A stretch of DNA of 63,069 bases. Source: Chondrus crispus (taxonomy: Eukaryota; Rhodophyta; Florideophyceae; Gigartinales; Gigartinaceae). Shown here piece after piece: positions 11,009 through 21,237 of the stretch; position 1 is the stretch's first letter; every line of letters begins with the position of its first letter. Made by a program: the position numbers and the translations under genes. The stretch spans positions 1 through 63,069 of the forward strand of contig NW_005179331.1 of the NCBI RefSeq assembly GCF_000350225.1, written 5' to 3'. Below the pieces are notes generated by a model, which saw only the letters and a program-made list of their open reading frames with translations, ran no database searches and was not told the origin of the DNA.

Positions 11009-11049
11009 GGGCCCCATGCATCCGTGTGCGATGTCGATAAACGGGTGCA

Positions 11050-14000
11050 TTAGTTCTCTGTGATGCCCAACGCTGCTTTAGCCTTCGCGACAAGCTTCGT
11101 CTTCCTTGACATGTTAAAGAACTCCAGTAGGCGCTCAGGTACATCCTCATAGAGCTCTGCGAGTGGTTGCCACGTCCAATCGCACTTGTCCGGTTGTCCA
11201 AGCCACTGCACTTGAACAAGGATCCCTTGATCTCCTTCCCCTATGTTCAATAGTTGATCAACCATATCGAATTTCGTTTCAGTGTGCTTAGCATGCTTGA
11301 GAAGGTCCTCTGACACCTCTTGACCGTCATGTCTGGTGCGATATAGCAACAACCTCGAAGCGTGAACACATTCAGTCTTGCTACCTGCGAGACCAGTTAC
11401 TTCGTATACAACTTCGCTCGGCACTCTCGTGACACGTCGCCGCCCCACCCAGCGGAAAGACATCTTGTGGCCCTTCATCTGTGCACGACGAACGACAACG
11501 AAGTCCCCAACTTGGAACCGAGTTGATATCAGATTTGTTTTCTTGTTATGTTGTGTTATCTGCTTCTTCCGGTTGGCATTTACTCTCTCACTCACGTTTT
11601 TGTGCATCGAGTCAAAAACCTTCTGCAGGTCCTCAATGTTCAGCAGCTGCAAAGCACGAGCCTGCTCTATGTTGGCCTTCTTGGATGAGCTGCTTCCAAC
11701 GCCGCCGATTTCTAACTGAGTCCTCAACGGCTTTAGACCAGTCATCACTTCTATTGGGGTACGATAGGTTCCATCTTCTTGGGTACCCAGTCGCTTGAGA
11801 GGTGCTTCATTTAGAGCTGTCATAATAGCACTGGCTACTAGTGGCCAGTCTTGGGGACCCAACTTGAGCTCAGACTGAATGGCACGACAGGCTCCCATGA
11901 TATGCTTCATGCAGTTCTCAACAGTGCCGTTAACCCATGGTGAATAGGCAACAGTGAATTTGTGTTGAATACGATGTTCTCCTGCCAGATGCATCATGAC
12001 TTGATTCTTGAAATGGGCTGCTTGATCAGAAACCCAGTACTGCATGACAGTGAATACCCGTATCCATCTCGCAAGCTCAGTCGCGGCGTTCTCCGCATTT
12101 GCTGCCTTGGTTGGGCACAGCCAGAGGTATGAAGATAGATCGTCTCTAATTACCAAGATGTACTTAAGGTCGTCTATGCCGGGCCCCATATAGAGGTAGT
12201 CGAAGTGTATAACTTCGTTAGGCTTCGATCCATGGAGCGTCATTGATAGCGGTCTAGGTATCTTCAGTCCTCCTTTGGCAGTGAGACAGTGGATGCAGCA
12301 CTTGGTAAACTCCTTGCAATCTTGAGCCATATCACGCCAGTGAAATGTCTCCTTCAGTGCACTCAATGTTGCCTCAGCTCCACGGTGACCTGCTGCTCCA
12401 CAGTGCGCTACAACCAGCAGTTTCATCTGCAATTCCAATGCATCGTCCGGAATCCAATTCTTCCCTTTCAGCTGGATTATTCCATCTTCTTCAGTATATG
12501 AATCCTTGGGCTTCTCACTTATCGTATCCTCTTGAGCCTTGGAGATCATATCCGCATTTGGCCACTCAAAGTCCACGGCCTGCGGTGAGCCAACCATGTC
12601 CTGCGCCATGAGTGCATGGGTTATGCGCTTGATGGAGTGTTGCTTCGCTCTATAACCAGCAAACCATCTTGTCATTATGTCTGCCATGACATTCCGTTCT
12701 CCTGCTATGTGCTCTATTGTATACGTGAACCTAGACAGGTATAGAGCCCAACGTTGTACCTTGTTCAGGATGTGGCGTCCGAGTGCTGGCTCAATTGCGG
12801 TAGGATTGTACACAAATAGCAAGTTACGGTGATCAGAGAATATGTGGATGTCGTTCTCTGCGGCAAACATGTAGTCCAGCTTATCAAATGCCTGGAAGAT
12901 TGCGTACGCTTCTTTCTCGAAAGTACTCCAATGCGTCTGAGTACTGTTGAATATAGCGCTTAGGAAGGCAAGTGGCTCATGTCGCTGCTCCTCGACATTC
13001 TTGTCTAGCTCTTTGACTCGGCATTGTGTAACAACAGCGGCCCAATGAGTGTCACTAGCGTCCGTGTATACACAGAGCGTTTTCTCGGGGTCGCGATGTG
13101 AGAGCTTTACGGCGTTGCGGAGCTGTTCTTGTAGTTCGAGGTATGCATCAGCATGAACAGGGCCCCAGGACAGCTGAGCAAGACGTATGCTGTGAATAGA
13201 CTTGGTAGTCCGTTTGCCTGACCGACTGTACGCTTCCTCTAGCATAGCTCGTAGTGGAGCAATGCGATTTGCAAAGTCTGGAATAGAGCCTGACATCCAT
13301 TGTAGACAGTAGACGAACTGTGATAACTCTGCTGCTGTGACTGGCATGTGTGTATTCATTAGACCACTCAGTCTGCGGGGATCGCATGTGACACCGTCCT
13401 TGTCAATGATCCTTCCGCACCATCGAATTACTTTGGAGAATAGAACGCTCTTCTTTGCTGAGATCTTAAGCCGGCGCTTAACACAAACCTCGAAAAAGGT
13501 TTCGAGTGAGTTAAGGAGTTCCTTCTCTGTCTTAGCATGGAGTATGAAATCATCTAGCCAGGCCTTGAGCGAGTTCCGAAGTTCGGCAAAGCATGGTTCG
13601 ACACGTGACTGGAAGTTTGCCATGCAGTTATTCCCACCTTGGAGAGTTCTAGTTAGTTTAAAAATGCCAGTCGGTGTCAAGAAGCTGTGGTACTGCTGGC
13701 TCTTCTCGTCTAACGGCAACTGCCAATATCCGCTGCAGAAGTCAATGCAAGCAAAACACGTGCTACCTGCAAGGTCGAGGAGTTCCGACTCGATGTGCGG
13801 CATAGGCCACGCCACAGGTATTGTAGCTGCATTTACACGGCGCAGATCAAAAGTGAGCCTGAATTTGGCTGGTGGTGGCTTGGGAACAAGGAGCGGTGCT
13901 GCTGCCCAGCTGGCGTCTCTATTAGGTCTGATAAATCCATGATCAGCCAGCTTACCCACGTAGCTAGACATGAACTCTCTCTGTTCAGCCGTGTAACGAC

Positions 14001-15759
14001 GTGCTTTGGCAATGTGCGGAGTATATCCCGGCTTCACTGAAATTTTCATGGGTTCAACATCGGCAGGTGGGTCTGGACCTAAACGAAGTCGAAAGACGTC
14101 GCGATTCTTTTGAAGCATACCTCGCAGGCGTATCTGTCCTTCAGAACTTAGGCCATTCTTTCTTGCTTGCTTCAATATCGTGTTGAATGCCTCTTGGATC
14201 TCCTGTTCGGTGTCTTCCCCGAGGTCCAGCCAATGGTCCTCTGCGGAATCTGCCTCTGCGTCATCCTCAGTAGCCGCGTTTGAGTGGTAAATTCCTGACG
14301 AGAGGATGCGTGCTACTGAGCCATCACTGTAGTCTTCGGAAGGAAGAAGAGTATCGACATCCACAGAACCTTCGAACTTGTCACAGGCGGCCTCCAGCAA
14401 TATCTTTGTGTTTAAGCCTAGTGCCTCTAGAATAGGCCTTCCTAGAAGGGGTTCGTTCACTTCGTGTGTAGCGACATACCACGAAAGCTTTCGTAACTTG
14501 AGGGCCTTGCCATGACGGATTTGAAGCTCTGTTGTTACGATGGCCTCTCTATCACAAACGACATATAGTGGCTCCTTTTCTTCGGACTTGGCAGCTGCGA
14601 GCCCAAACTTGCGCTTGGCTTTAAACGGTTTAACGACAATGTCAGCACGTTTCTCGATGAGGGCTGCCAACAGGTCTGGTGGCATCAGGTTGATGTCAGA
14701 CCCATTGTCTGCGCACAAACTTCTTGTCTCAACCCCCGCAAAAGTGGCGTTCAAGATCGTACTATTAGTCTCAGAGACACTCGTCTTACTGCAACTGACT
14801 TTTTTGAAACTCTTGCGCTTTTCAATGTACGCCTTTAGTAGACGGTCTTTCTCGGCTTGTGTTGCCTTGTCACAGTCTTTGATGTAGTGCCTTACACCTT
14901 TTTCGGCACAAGCTGGGTTCAGGCACACAGGCTTAGTGCGCCCGGAAGACGTGCTCTTAGTTGAAGATGTCCTCCCCTTGTTGGTGTCACCTCCTTTCTG
15001 ATCCCTGGTCTTGTTTTGGTTCCGGTTACTTGTCCGACTCTTAACCTTGTCTTGAATGGTGGCTTCCTTGCACAATAGGCGGACGTACGGCTTTAACTTC
15101 TTCTTGAGTCCTTGTTGGTACTCTAAGTGCTCCGCCATCGCAGCCTTAAGATGCGGCGGATAGAGATGTTCCTGTAGCAACTTGATTGTCTTCTCTGGAT
15201 TTGACTCTTTGAAATCCTTGTAGCCCACTCCTTCAAGCCGCGCAAACACGTCGTTGACGAATTCCAGCACGCGCGCTTCCGGATCAGCGATTGTCATAGG
15301 CATACGGACTCCCCGCAATGCATCCTGGACAACAGTTGGGTTGATATCTGCCCCGTCTTGATGAGATATGATACCTCGGATGAACTGTTCGATGTGCTCT
15401 GACGTGAGCTCACCAACGTCTTTGTCCGGTGCAATGTCGTCGAACTTACCAATGAAGTGCATACTCTCAAGTAGAGTACGATCGATCGACACCTTGTACG
15501 ATGCTACTTGCATAGACGGGACTTCCTTCTGTTTCTCCAGTACTTCGTCTGCATATCTCTGACGTTCTTTGAGAAACTTAACAACCTTTTGCGGATCGAC
15601 ACTGCGAAGTATCGGGTGCGATACAGGTTGAAAAACAGCACTATGTGTCGTCGAGTCCAGAGAGCTTTGGCCCCCGTCGTGTCCACTTGCCATCGTCTCG
15701 TTGTCGGGCAGACGTCCTGCCGCACGCCTTGAGTTGCTAGTCGTTCTCTCGTTGACCAT
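11050..15759 (-). CDS. Ty3/gypsy Gag-Pol polyprotein with C-terminal chromodomain-like segment
   Basis: The open frame runs from 15879 (inside the 5' LTR, non-ATG) to the TAA at 11050. The first ATG is at 15759. Residues numbered from 15879: Gag, then a CCHC-like knuckle near 316 (CLNPACAEKGVRHYIKDC); aspartic protease near 392 (ADNGS); reverse transcriptase about 640-860 with IDFCSGYWQL and the catalytic AWLDDF near 774; RNase H near 938 (YTDAS); integrase with an H-H-C-C zinc region and D-D-E residues near 1228 (IHFDY), WVSDQAAHF and 1318 (NGTVEN). A chromodomain-like end (VQVQWLGQPDKCDWTWQPL, about 1550-1585) may steer insertion toward particular chromatin. The protease-RT-RNase H-integrase order defines Ty3/gypsy (Metaviridae-like). 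No frameshift or stop is present, so the copy is potentially active. Confidence 0.93.
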   Translation of the reverse strand: MVNERTTSNSRRAAGRLPDNETMASGHDGGQSSLDSTTHSAVFQPVSHPILRSVDPQKVVKFLKERQRYADEVLEKQKEVPSMQVASYKVSIDRTLLESMHFIGKFDDIAPDKDVGELTSEHIEQFIRGIISHQDGADINPTVVQDALRGVRMPMTIADPEARVLEFVNDVFARLEGVGYKDFKESNPEKTIKLLQEHLYPPHLKAAMAEHLEYQQGLKKKLKPYVRLLCKEATIQDKVKSRTSNRNQNKTRDQKGGDTNKGRTSSTKSTSSGRTKPVCLNPACAEKGVRHYIKDCDKATQAEKDRLLKAYIEKRKSFKKVSCSKTSVSETNSTILNATFAGVETRSLCADNGSDINLMPPDLLAALIEKRADIVVKPFKAKRKFGLAAAKSEEKEPLYVVCDREAIVTTELQIRHGKALKLRKLSWYVATHEVNEPLLGRPILEALGLNTKILLEAACDKFEGSVDVDTLLPSEDYSDGSVARILSSGIYHSNAATEDDAEADSAEDHWLDLGEDTEQEIQEAFNTILKQARKNGLSSEGQIRLRGMLQKNRDVFRLRLGPDPPADVEPMKISVKPGYTPHIAKARRYTAEQREFMSSYVGKLADHGFIRPNRDASWAAAPLLVPKPPPAKFRLTFDLRRVNAATIPVAWPMPHIESELLDLAGSTCFACIDFCSGYWQLPLDEKSQQYHSFLTPTGIFKLTRTLQGGNNCMANFQSRVEPCFAELRNSLKAWLDDFILHAKTEKELLNSLETFFEVCVKRRLKISAKKSVLFSKVIRWCGRIIDKDGVTCDPRRLSGLMNTHMPVTAAELSQFVYCLQWMSGSIPDFANRIAPLRAMLEEAYSRSGKRTTKSIHSIRLAQLSWGPVHADAYLELQEQLRNAVKLSHRDPEKTLCVYTDASDTHWAAVVTQCRVKELDKNVEEQRHEPLAFLSAIFNSTQTHWSTFEKEAYAIFQAFDKLDYMFAAENDIHIFSDHRNLLFVYNPTAIEPALGRHILNKVQRWALYLSRFTYTIEHIAGERNVMADIMTRWFAGYRAKQHSIKRITHALMAQDMVGSPQAVDFEWPNADMISKAQEDTISEKPKDSYTEEDGIIQLKGKNWIPDDALELQMKLLVVAHCGAAGHRGAEATLSALKETFHWRDMAQDCKEFTKCCIHCLTAKGGLKIPRPLSMTLHGSKPNEVIHFDYLYMGPGIDDLKYILVIRDDLSSYLWLCPTKAANAENAATELARWIRVFTVMQYWVSDQAAHFKNQVMMHLAGEHRIQHKFTVAYSPWVNGTVENCMKHIMGACRAIQSELKLGPQDWPLVASAIMTALNEAPLKRLGTQEDGTYRTPIEVMTGLKPLRTQLEIGGVGSSSSKKANIEQARALQLLNIEDLQKVFDSMHKNVSERVNANRKKQITQHNKKTNLISTRFQVGDFVVVRRAQMKGHKMSFRWVGRRRVTRVPSEVVYEVTGLAGSKTECVHASRLLLYRTRHDGQEVSEDLLKHAKHTETKFDMVDQLLNIGEGDQGILVQVQWLGQPDKCDWTWQPLAELYEDVPERLLEFFNMSRKTKLVAKAKAALGITEN

Positions 15760-15814
15760 CGCCTGTCCCTCACGTAGAAGTTCCGATAAATCTCTCCTGC
15801 AGGACAGAAATTTC

Positions 15815-16105
15815 TGTAAACCCTCGTAGACTCCTTCGTGTTGAACAGGTTCAATGATGGTTTTTTTTCTTACTAGCAATGAAGTGTGACATTACTTATA
15901 GGGGATGTAGGGCGGTAGGTAAATTTGGACTTGTAAAGAATAACAGGAACTAGTAAGGGAGGTTGACAATGACTAAAGTCGACGGAGCTTGACTCAGAAG
16001 GATGCAGCAGGAATCACCAATCAATATATCATATTGATAGCACTACTCCCACAATCGACCAGCACAGAAGACGAGTTGTGACGCTAGTCGCCACGTACGT
16101 CTATA
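15815..16105 (-). repeat. Ty3 element 5' LTR
   Basis: 291 bp. Being upstream of the minus-strand polyprotein it should carry the element's promoter. The polyprotein frame is open into it. Confidence 0.95.
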
Positions 16106-17014
16106 AGCTTCCAACCTGATACAGGAAAGAAGTCATGTTTGGTTTGTCCTAAGGGTACCTACCAAAGCTACGGTGGACGAAGCTCCTGCTACACCTGTCG
16201 CCAGGGGGACTATCAACCAGAAACAGGCAAGACAAGCTGTCGTGAATGTCCGTCCGGGTCGTTTGGGAGATGGGAAGGCGCAACTAGCGCGGCTACATGC
16301 AAAAAGTGTGCGCCTGGAACGTATCAAAACTACAGCGGACGAAGCTCCTGCTATACGTGCTCTCAAGGAGACTATCAACCAAAGGCAGGAAAGAGAAGCT
16401 GCTTTGAATGTCCGCCTGGATCGTATGGCAGCAGGGCAGGTGCAACTAGTAGGATGACGTGCAAGAAGTGTGCGCCTGGAACGTACCAAAACTACAGCGG
16501 ACGAAGCTCCTGCTATACGTGCTCTCAAGGAGACTATCAACCAAAGGCAGGAAAGAGAAGCTGCTTTGAATGTCCGCCCGGATCGTATGGGAGGAAAGCA
16601 GGCGCGACTAGTCGGGCAACGTGCAAGAAGTGTGCGCCTGGAACGTACCAAAACTACAGCGGTCGAAGCTCCTGCTATACATGCTCTCAAGGAGACTATC
16701 AGCCAAATGCTGGAAAGAGAAGCTGCTTTGAATGTCCGCCCGGATCGTATGGGAGGAAAGCAGGCGCGACTAGTCGGGCAACGTGCAAGAAGTGTGCGCC
16801 TGGAACGTACCAAAACTACAGCGGACGAAGCTCCTGCTATACATGCTCTCAAGGAGACTATCAGCCAAATGCTGGAAAGAGAAGCTGCTTTGAGTGTCCG
16901 CCCGAATCATATGGAGACAGGGCAGGTGCAACTAGTAGGGCGACATGCAAAAAGTGCCCGCCCGGCTACCGCCAGCCCTACAGTGGAAGGAGCTCTTGCA
17001 ATAAGGTGCGCTGA
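16106..17014 (+). CDS. Secreted Cys-rich repeat protein, 3' part
   Basis: Continues the gene begun at 10564. It encodes about five tandem 54-residue units of the form CxxC-PGTYQ-YSGRSSCYTC-x-GDYQP-x-GKRSCFECPPGSYG-x-GATSRAT, each with six regularly spaced cysteines. The units are almost identical at DNA level (162 bp period, roughly 16300-16950), pointing to recent expansion or gene conversion. Such ephrin-receptor-like modules form disulfide-bonded rods in secreted or surface proteins. No membrane segment follows. The frame ends SSCNKVR at 17014; the GTGCGC at the end could be a splice donor, so the true C-terminus may lie elsewhere. The first ~10 codons after 16106 continue the half repeat left at 10717. 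Confidence 0.75.
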   Translation, partial: SFQPDTGKKSCLVCPKGTYQSYGGRSSCYTCRQGDYQPETGKTSCRECPSGSFGRWEGATSAATCKKCAPGTYQNYSGRSSCYTCSQGDYQPKAGKRSCFECPPGSYGSRAGATSRMTCKKCAPGTYQNYSGRSSCYTCSQGDYQPKAGKRSCFECPPGSYGRKAGATSRATCKKCAPGTYQNYSGRSSCYTCSQGDYQPNAGKRSCFECPPGSYGRKAGATSRATCKKCAPGTYQNYSGRSSCYTCSQGDYQPNAGKRSCFECPPESYGDRAGATSRATCKKCPPGYRQPYSGRSSCNKVR

Positions 17015-19600
17015 GGTGGATTGTCATTCTAGGCCGCCAAAGGCATGGCATCTTGATTCCGTGGTTTTCATGTCAGGGGCGTCAGAGGTCGGCACAAATA
17101 GCCTGCGCCGCGTATTTGACGGCGGCTGTATGGCTTCTCGATGAGTGCTTTGATGGTAACCAACGCGGCATTTGAGGAGTCTTCCTGAAGCTTGGAGTGT
17201 CCAGATTTGTTATTCTCTAATGCATATACCGTGCAGTCATTTCACCTGTAGTCTACGATAGTACTGTACCGTACATACGTCGTAAAGCAATGCTGCTCTG
17301 TTATCTCTCTCTATCAGCATCGCCATCCAGGCCCAGTACCGTTGCGGCGGCAACAACTGCGGGGAGACGAACCGAAGCCTAAAGTTAGATGCAGGTTTTG
17401 GCGCCGCCAAACCTATCACAATGCACACCTGGCAAGAAAGGTCGCATTCTAGCAGTGGCATGGGCGCTTCACTGTACTGTGTGTCCCCATCACACGTTCT
17501 CACAGTCCGTCAGCGGAAGACTGTGCTCCCCGCCATGACGCATTGCCCCGCTTAGCAAGGCACACCTCGCGGTCACAGGTACCGTAGAGAGCCGTCCTTC
17601 GCGCTGTGCTCCACGCATCCTCCATTGTTCTCGCCTCTGTCGTGCGCAGGGAGTGCAATGTCCCCGCACCCGTCGAAGTCTTCCAAAGGTCGCAACAATG
17701 GGTGATTACGCGTTGTTTTTTCCATTTGCCCACAAACTCGCTGGACATAAAGTAAACCCGAGTTTGAAAAATCCCACCACGAGTTTTGCGGACTGACCTC
17801 CAGCAAGGTACCTGCCCGCAACAAACGGAAGTCTGGTACAGTATATCGTTGTGCCGCCCGACGGATCACGTGCACCTGCGCGAATACTCGCTGAAGCGAA
17901 TATTGTAGCTCGCCACAAGGATAGAAACGTCCTCAGTCGAAAGGACGATGTGTTTCGTCTTCTTGACAGTCTGAGGGGGGCCGTTTAGAGAGGAATGCTT
18001 TTTAGAAGCTTCTACTTATCTATCTTTCGCGGTTGCTTAGGCGGCATCTCTGGCAGATCCTATCGCCCTTTTTATCTATTGATCGACTTTGCGCAGATGA
18101 AGCGATAGGGGCGTCCATGACGCATATCGCCACGACCCCGTGCAGTCTGGGACTCGTTGTGCTGATGAAAAGAACGGAAGACCCACTTCGTTTTTTTTCA
18201 CGACGGGTCGATCCAGCACTGCTGTGATTAGGTTGATGTGAAACTCGTGGAAAACTCACATGCCCCGAGTTTTCGGTATGCTGTGAGTTTTGCCAAACGC
18301 GTTGTTTGAAATTTTTGCGTTCAGAAAATCCAAGCAAACTCGTTGTCAAAACACGCGTTTTCGTGACTTTACGGGGAACGTTACTGTACTTTGCATAAAC
18401 ATACTGTGGGTCGAGGGCTACCCTCTAGAGAGAATAGACTCGCGGTAGAGATGCTCTTATGTCGTCTAAATGTCACTTCTCTTTTTTAAACAGGCGTTTG
18501 GTTTTGAAGATATCAATACTAAACGCTTTCAAGGCTGCTCCAAAAACTTATTTGCCAGGCATTTCTAAAAACTACCGGAAAGGACGTGCAGCTCTCACCA
18601 AAACACTTCCTTCCGCTAAGCAGAACACAGGTGCGGTAGCCAGGGTATCTTGCATCGAGAAAGCACAAGTCCAGAAGCAAATGAGTTGAAAAGCATCCTC
18701 GTAAGATGTCACCTGTCATCTGCACACACGGGCATGCGAAGTCTTCCGCGAACGAACACGATGGCGCCGACGTCTCGGACACTGCCGCATCTTGTCCACA
18801 CCCTGACACCAGAAAAATGTTCACTAGGCCTTTAACATCCGACACGAAACGCGCCCCCAGGCTTGCGTCGAATTAACCAAACTAGCCTACCTTGCCGCTA
18901 CTGTGTCTCTACTCTACTCTTACTCCAGTTCGCTAATTCCAAACCACCCACTGTTAATCTGCACGCCTGGAACCAACGAAGGAAATGGATATGATAAATC
19001 AGGCTTGCGATTCTCGAAATGGGAATCTGAAATTCAGGGTTGATATCGCATACATGGCATATGCGCCAAATACAGTATCCTGCCAGCGGCCATCGTTTTT
19101 GCTTTATCGAGAGGCACCTAGCTGGAGCATTAGGAATGAAGTAGCTCTGCATTAGCGATATAAGTAGATACGTTTGCGGATAGATATCAAAAGAAAACAA
19201 CGAACAAAAGAACAGAACAACACAGTGCTTTAATTGCGCACCCAAATCCTAGTGCAACTAGTCCGGCATAGTCGAAGGCTCGAGAGGGCGTCAAGCATTG
19301 ACAACCGAGCAGTGAGGAGACTGTTGAACCACGCGGCGACATACTTCGCGTTTGAATCTTAGAACCTCGCGCACGGAATCAGCCTATCCAACTCGGCACC
19401 CCTGTCTCCGGGCAACGGTGACTTGTTGCATCCGCTGCCCTTCGGTAGTCTACCTTCCTGCTGTACGCGGCCCGTTTGTGGACAAACCGGAGAGACCAAC
19501 TCCTCCCGACAGTTCCCGTCGTACGCGGCACGCGCTCTCGGAAGGGTCGGCTTTTCAAGATCTGACTCGACATTGAAGTCAGACATATATTTACTTCGGT
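17015..19600. other. No gene recognised
   Basis: Only short frames without recognisable domains on either strand. Composition is mixed, with no long repeat or hairpin comparable to those elsewhere in the window. It may include the 3' untranslated region of the secreted-repeat gene. Confidence 0.4.
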
Positions 19601-19607
19601 AAATATT

Positions 19608-20127
19608 CTACCAACGCAGAGAACAAATTGTTACGGTTTTGACACCCACACTCCAAACAAAACTTCTCATCAGCGCCACCTCGCCCATGACGGGCAGGTC
19701 AACCGGGCCGCGAGGCATCATGCCCATCCCTGCGACCACAACCCCATGATTGTGGTCTATCTGTGCAACCTCGGGGCACATCTCACCGTCCGTTTGGGCC
19801 AACACAGCCTCAGACCCATCCTCTCGCCATTGCAAGATTCGTTTCCCTCTTGCAGTTTTTTGGGGTGTTGGCCCTGTGCGAGAAATAGTATCCAAGTCTG
19901 TTGCACTCAGAAATCGATTTGTGATATCATCCCAGTCTTCTTTCACGCAAAAATGAATTGTGATCCCCCTCTCCATGTCCCACACCCGCACCATCTTGTC
20001 TGAGCATGCAGATACAACACGCCGTCCGTCTACATTCATCATCACGCTAGCCATCGGACCCGTATGTCCATTCTGTGAAAGCCAGGAATCCGGTGACCCT
20101 TTTACTCATGCCTTTTCCTCTGTCTCT
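19608..20127 (-). pseudogene. NB-ARC/WD40 gene, 3' fragment (WD repeats)
   Basis: Minus-strand frame with a well-formed WD40 unit near its start: NGHTGPMASVMMNVDGRRVV followed by SACSDKMVRVWDMERG. A less regular segment then runs to a stop at 19608. It is cut at 20127 by the copia element; the TCTCT at 20123-20127 is the target duplication. The upstream part of the same gene lies beyond the element (24906-26110). The readable WD frame does not run cleanly up to the insertion point, so the gene was probably already decaying before the insertion. Confidence 0.6.
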
Positions 20128-20276
20128 TGTCATAAGAGCCATATACACACACGTAGCACACGTACAACAGCGATCAACTCACCACGATCGCCGCCGGCCT
20201 ACGGATCGCTACCATCCCTACATAAGGTAGATAGAGACGCGATCACAGTAAACCGAGCCATCGATCTTGCATCACA
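20128..20276 (+). repeat. copia 5' LTR (149 bp)
   Basis: TGTCATAAGAGCCATATACAC..GATCTTGCATCACA. It is 53 bp shorter than the 3' LTR because it lacks the segment between two TCATGAGAGCCATA repeats present there. Confidence 0.93.
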
Positions 20277-20288
20277 GGTTATGGACCC
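20277..20288 (+). promoter_or_regulatory. Probable primer-binding site (half-tRNA iMet type)
   Basis: GGTTATGGACCC directly abuts the 5' LTR. It is the complement expected for the anticodon stem-loop of an initiator tRNA (..GGGUCCAUAACC.., CAU anticodon), as in Drosophila copia, which primes from a tRNA-iMet fragment. The ATG inside this site (20281) is also the likely Gag start. Confidence 0.65.
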
Positions 20289-21237
20289 TAACCACGCACC
20301 ACTACAAGACGATCATCTCGTATACCGACCACCCGGACGAGATCAGGACAACGATAGCACGGCACCACAAAGCCCCGTTGCCCCAACCCCACAAGCTCCG
20401 CCAGCAAGCGTAGAGCCAACACAATCCGCTCCGACCACACCCGTGGAGCCACAACACCAAGCTCCGATCACCCCCGTAGAGCCAACACAACACGCCCCGA
20501 CAACACCTGCAGAGCGCCCACAAATGTCAAACCAGCAAGAAATAGCACCCGAAATGCCCCAAGCTGACACAAGAATGCACGGACAGCTACCTCCACTCGC
20601 AAGCGACGGAACGAACTACAAGCTATGGACGCAAACCCTCCACGACATAGCAATAATCAACAACGTCGAGGCAGCCCTCGACGAAAGCTCACCACCCCCC
20701 ACAGTAACGAGCCCGTACCATTCTATATACCGCAGAAAATGTGCATTCCTACGCATGAGCATCATGACTAGCCTCCCTGCGGACCTGGCAAGCACAATCG
20801 ACATGGACCTCAGCGTTACCCCTCAACAGCTTCTGGCAGAGATCAAAACACACTTCACTGACTCAACGCCAACCACACACCTCATCCTCAAACAAGAAGC
20901 ACAACGCACAAAGATCAAGGCGGGAGGGGACATCGATGAATACATCGCAGCACACCGAACCATACGGACAAAAATGTGTCTCGCAGAGTACCCCAGCATT
21001 CAACATGATGAATCTGTCACGATAGAATTCATCATACACGGCCTCAACTCGCACCCGGCATTGCAACACCTACCCGACATGTGGATCGCGAACAACACAA
21101 TCCCCACAACCATAGCCAACCTCGTCCAACGACTCAAATCCATACAAGCTCGAGAAGACGAAAAACAGGAAATCCGGCAACAACGTCCACAAGGCACGAA
21201 TACGACAGACCAATGGGCAGACAGCCCCAACTACTAG
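20281..21237 (+). CDS. copia Gag
   Basis: Starts at the ATG within the primer-binding site. The N-terminal third is Pro/Thr/Gln-rich with imperfect TPVEP repeats. A typical copia Gag core follows (TNYKLWTQTLHDIAIINNVE, later SLPADLASTIDM and DEYIAAHRTIRTKMCLAEYP). It ends at an in-frame TAG. A degenerate zinc-knuckle-like string (QCSHKGKCGTMAHKYR) appears in another frame at about 21313-21360, so the Gag C-terminus has been disrupted by frame change and substitution. Confidence 0.8.
   Translation: MDPNHAPLQDDHLVYRPPGRDQDNDSTAPQSPVAPTPQAPPASVEPTQSAPTTPVEPQHQAPITPVEPTQHAPTTPAERPQMSNQQEIAPEMPQADTRMHGQLPPLASDGTNYKLWTQTLHDIAIINNVEAALDESSPPPTVTSPYHSIYRRKCAFLRMSIMTSLPADLASTIDMDLSVTPQQLLAEIKTHFTDSTPTTHLILKQEAQRTKIKAGGDIDEYIAAHRTIRTKMCLAEYPSIQHDESVTIEFIIHGLNSHPALQHLPDMWIANNTIPTTIANLVQRLKSIQAREDEKQEIRQQRPQGTNTTDQWADSPNY

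Larger units (their letters stand above)
10718..16105 (-). mobile_element. Ty3/gypsy LTR retrotransposon, apparently intact and young
   Basis: 5388 bp on the minus strand, with LTRs at 10718-11008 and 15815-16105 (291 bp each). I count two differences between the LTRs (CTGAAG/CTAAAG and CTCCAAC/CTCCCAC). On the plus strand the LTR reads TGTAAACCC..CGTCTATA, so on the element strand it runs TATAGACG..GGTTTACA. A target duplication AGCT (or AGCTT, the last T being shared with the LTR edge) flanks it at 10714-10717 and 16106-16109. One uninterrupted gag-pol frame fills the interior. The sequence after the 5' LTR (GAAATTTCTGTCCTGCAGG) does not show the usual TGG primer site, so the primer is not identified. 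A short purine run GGGG precedes the 3' LTR. It sits inside the secreted-repeat gene, in opposite orientation. Confidence 0.95.
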
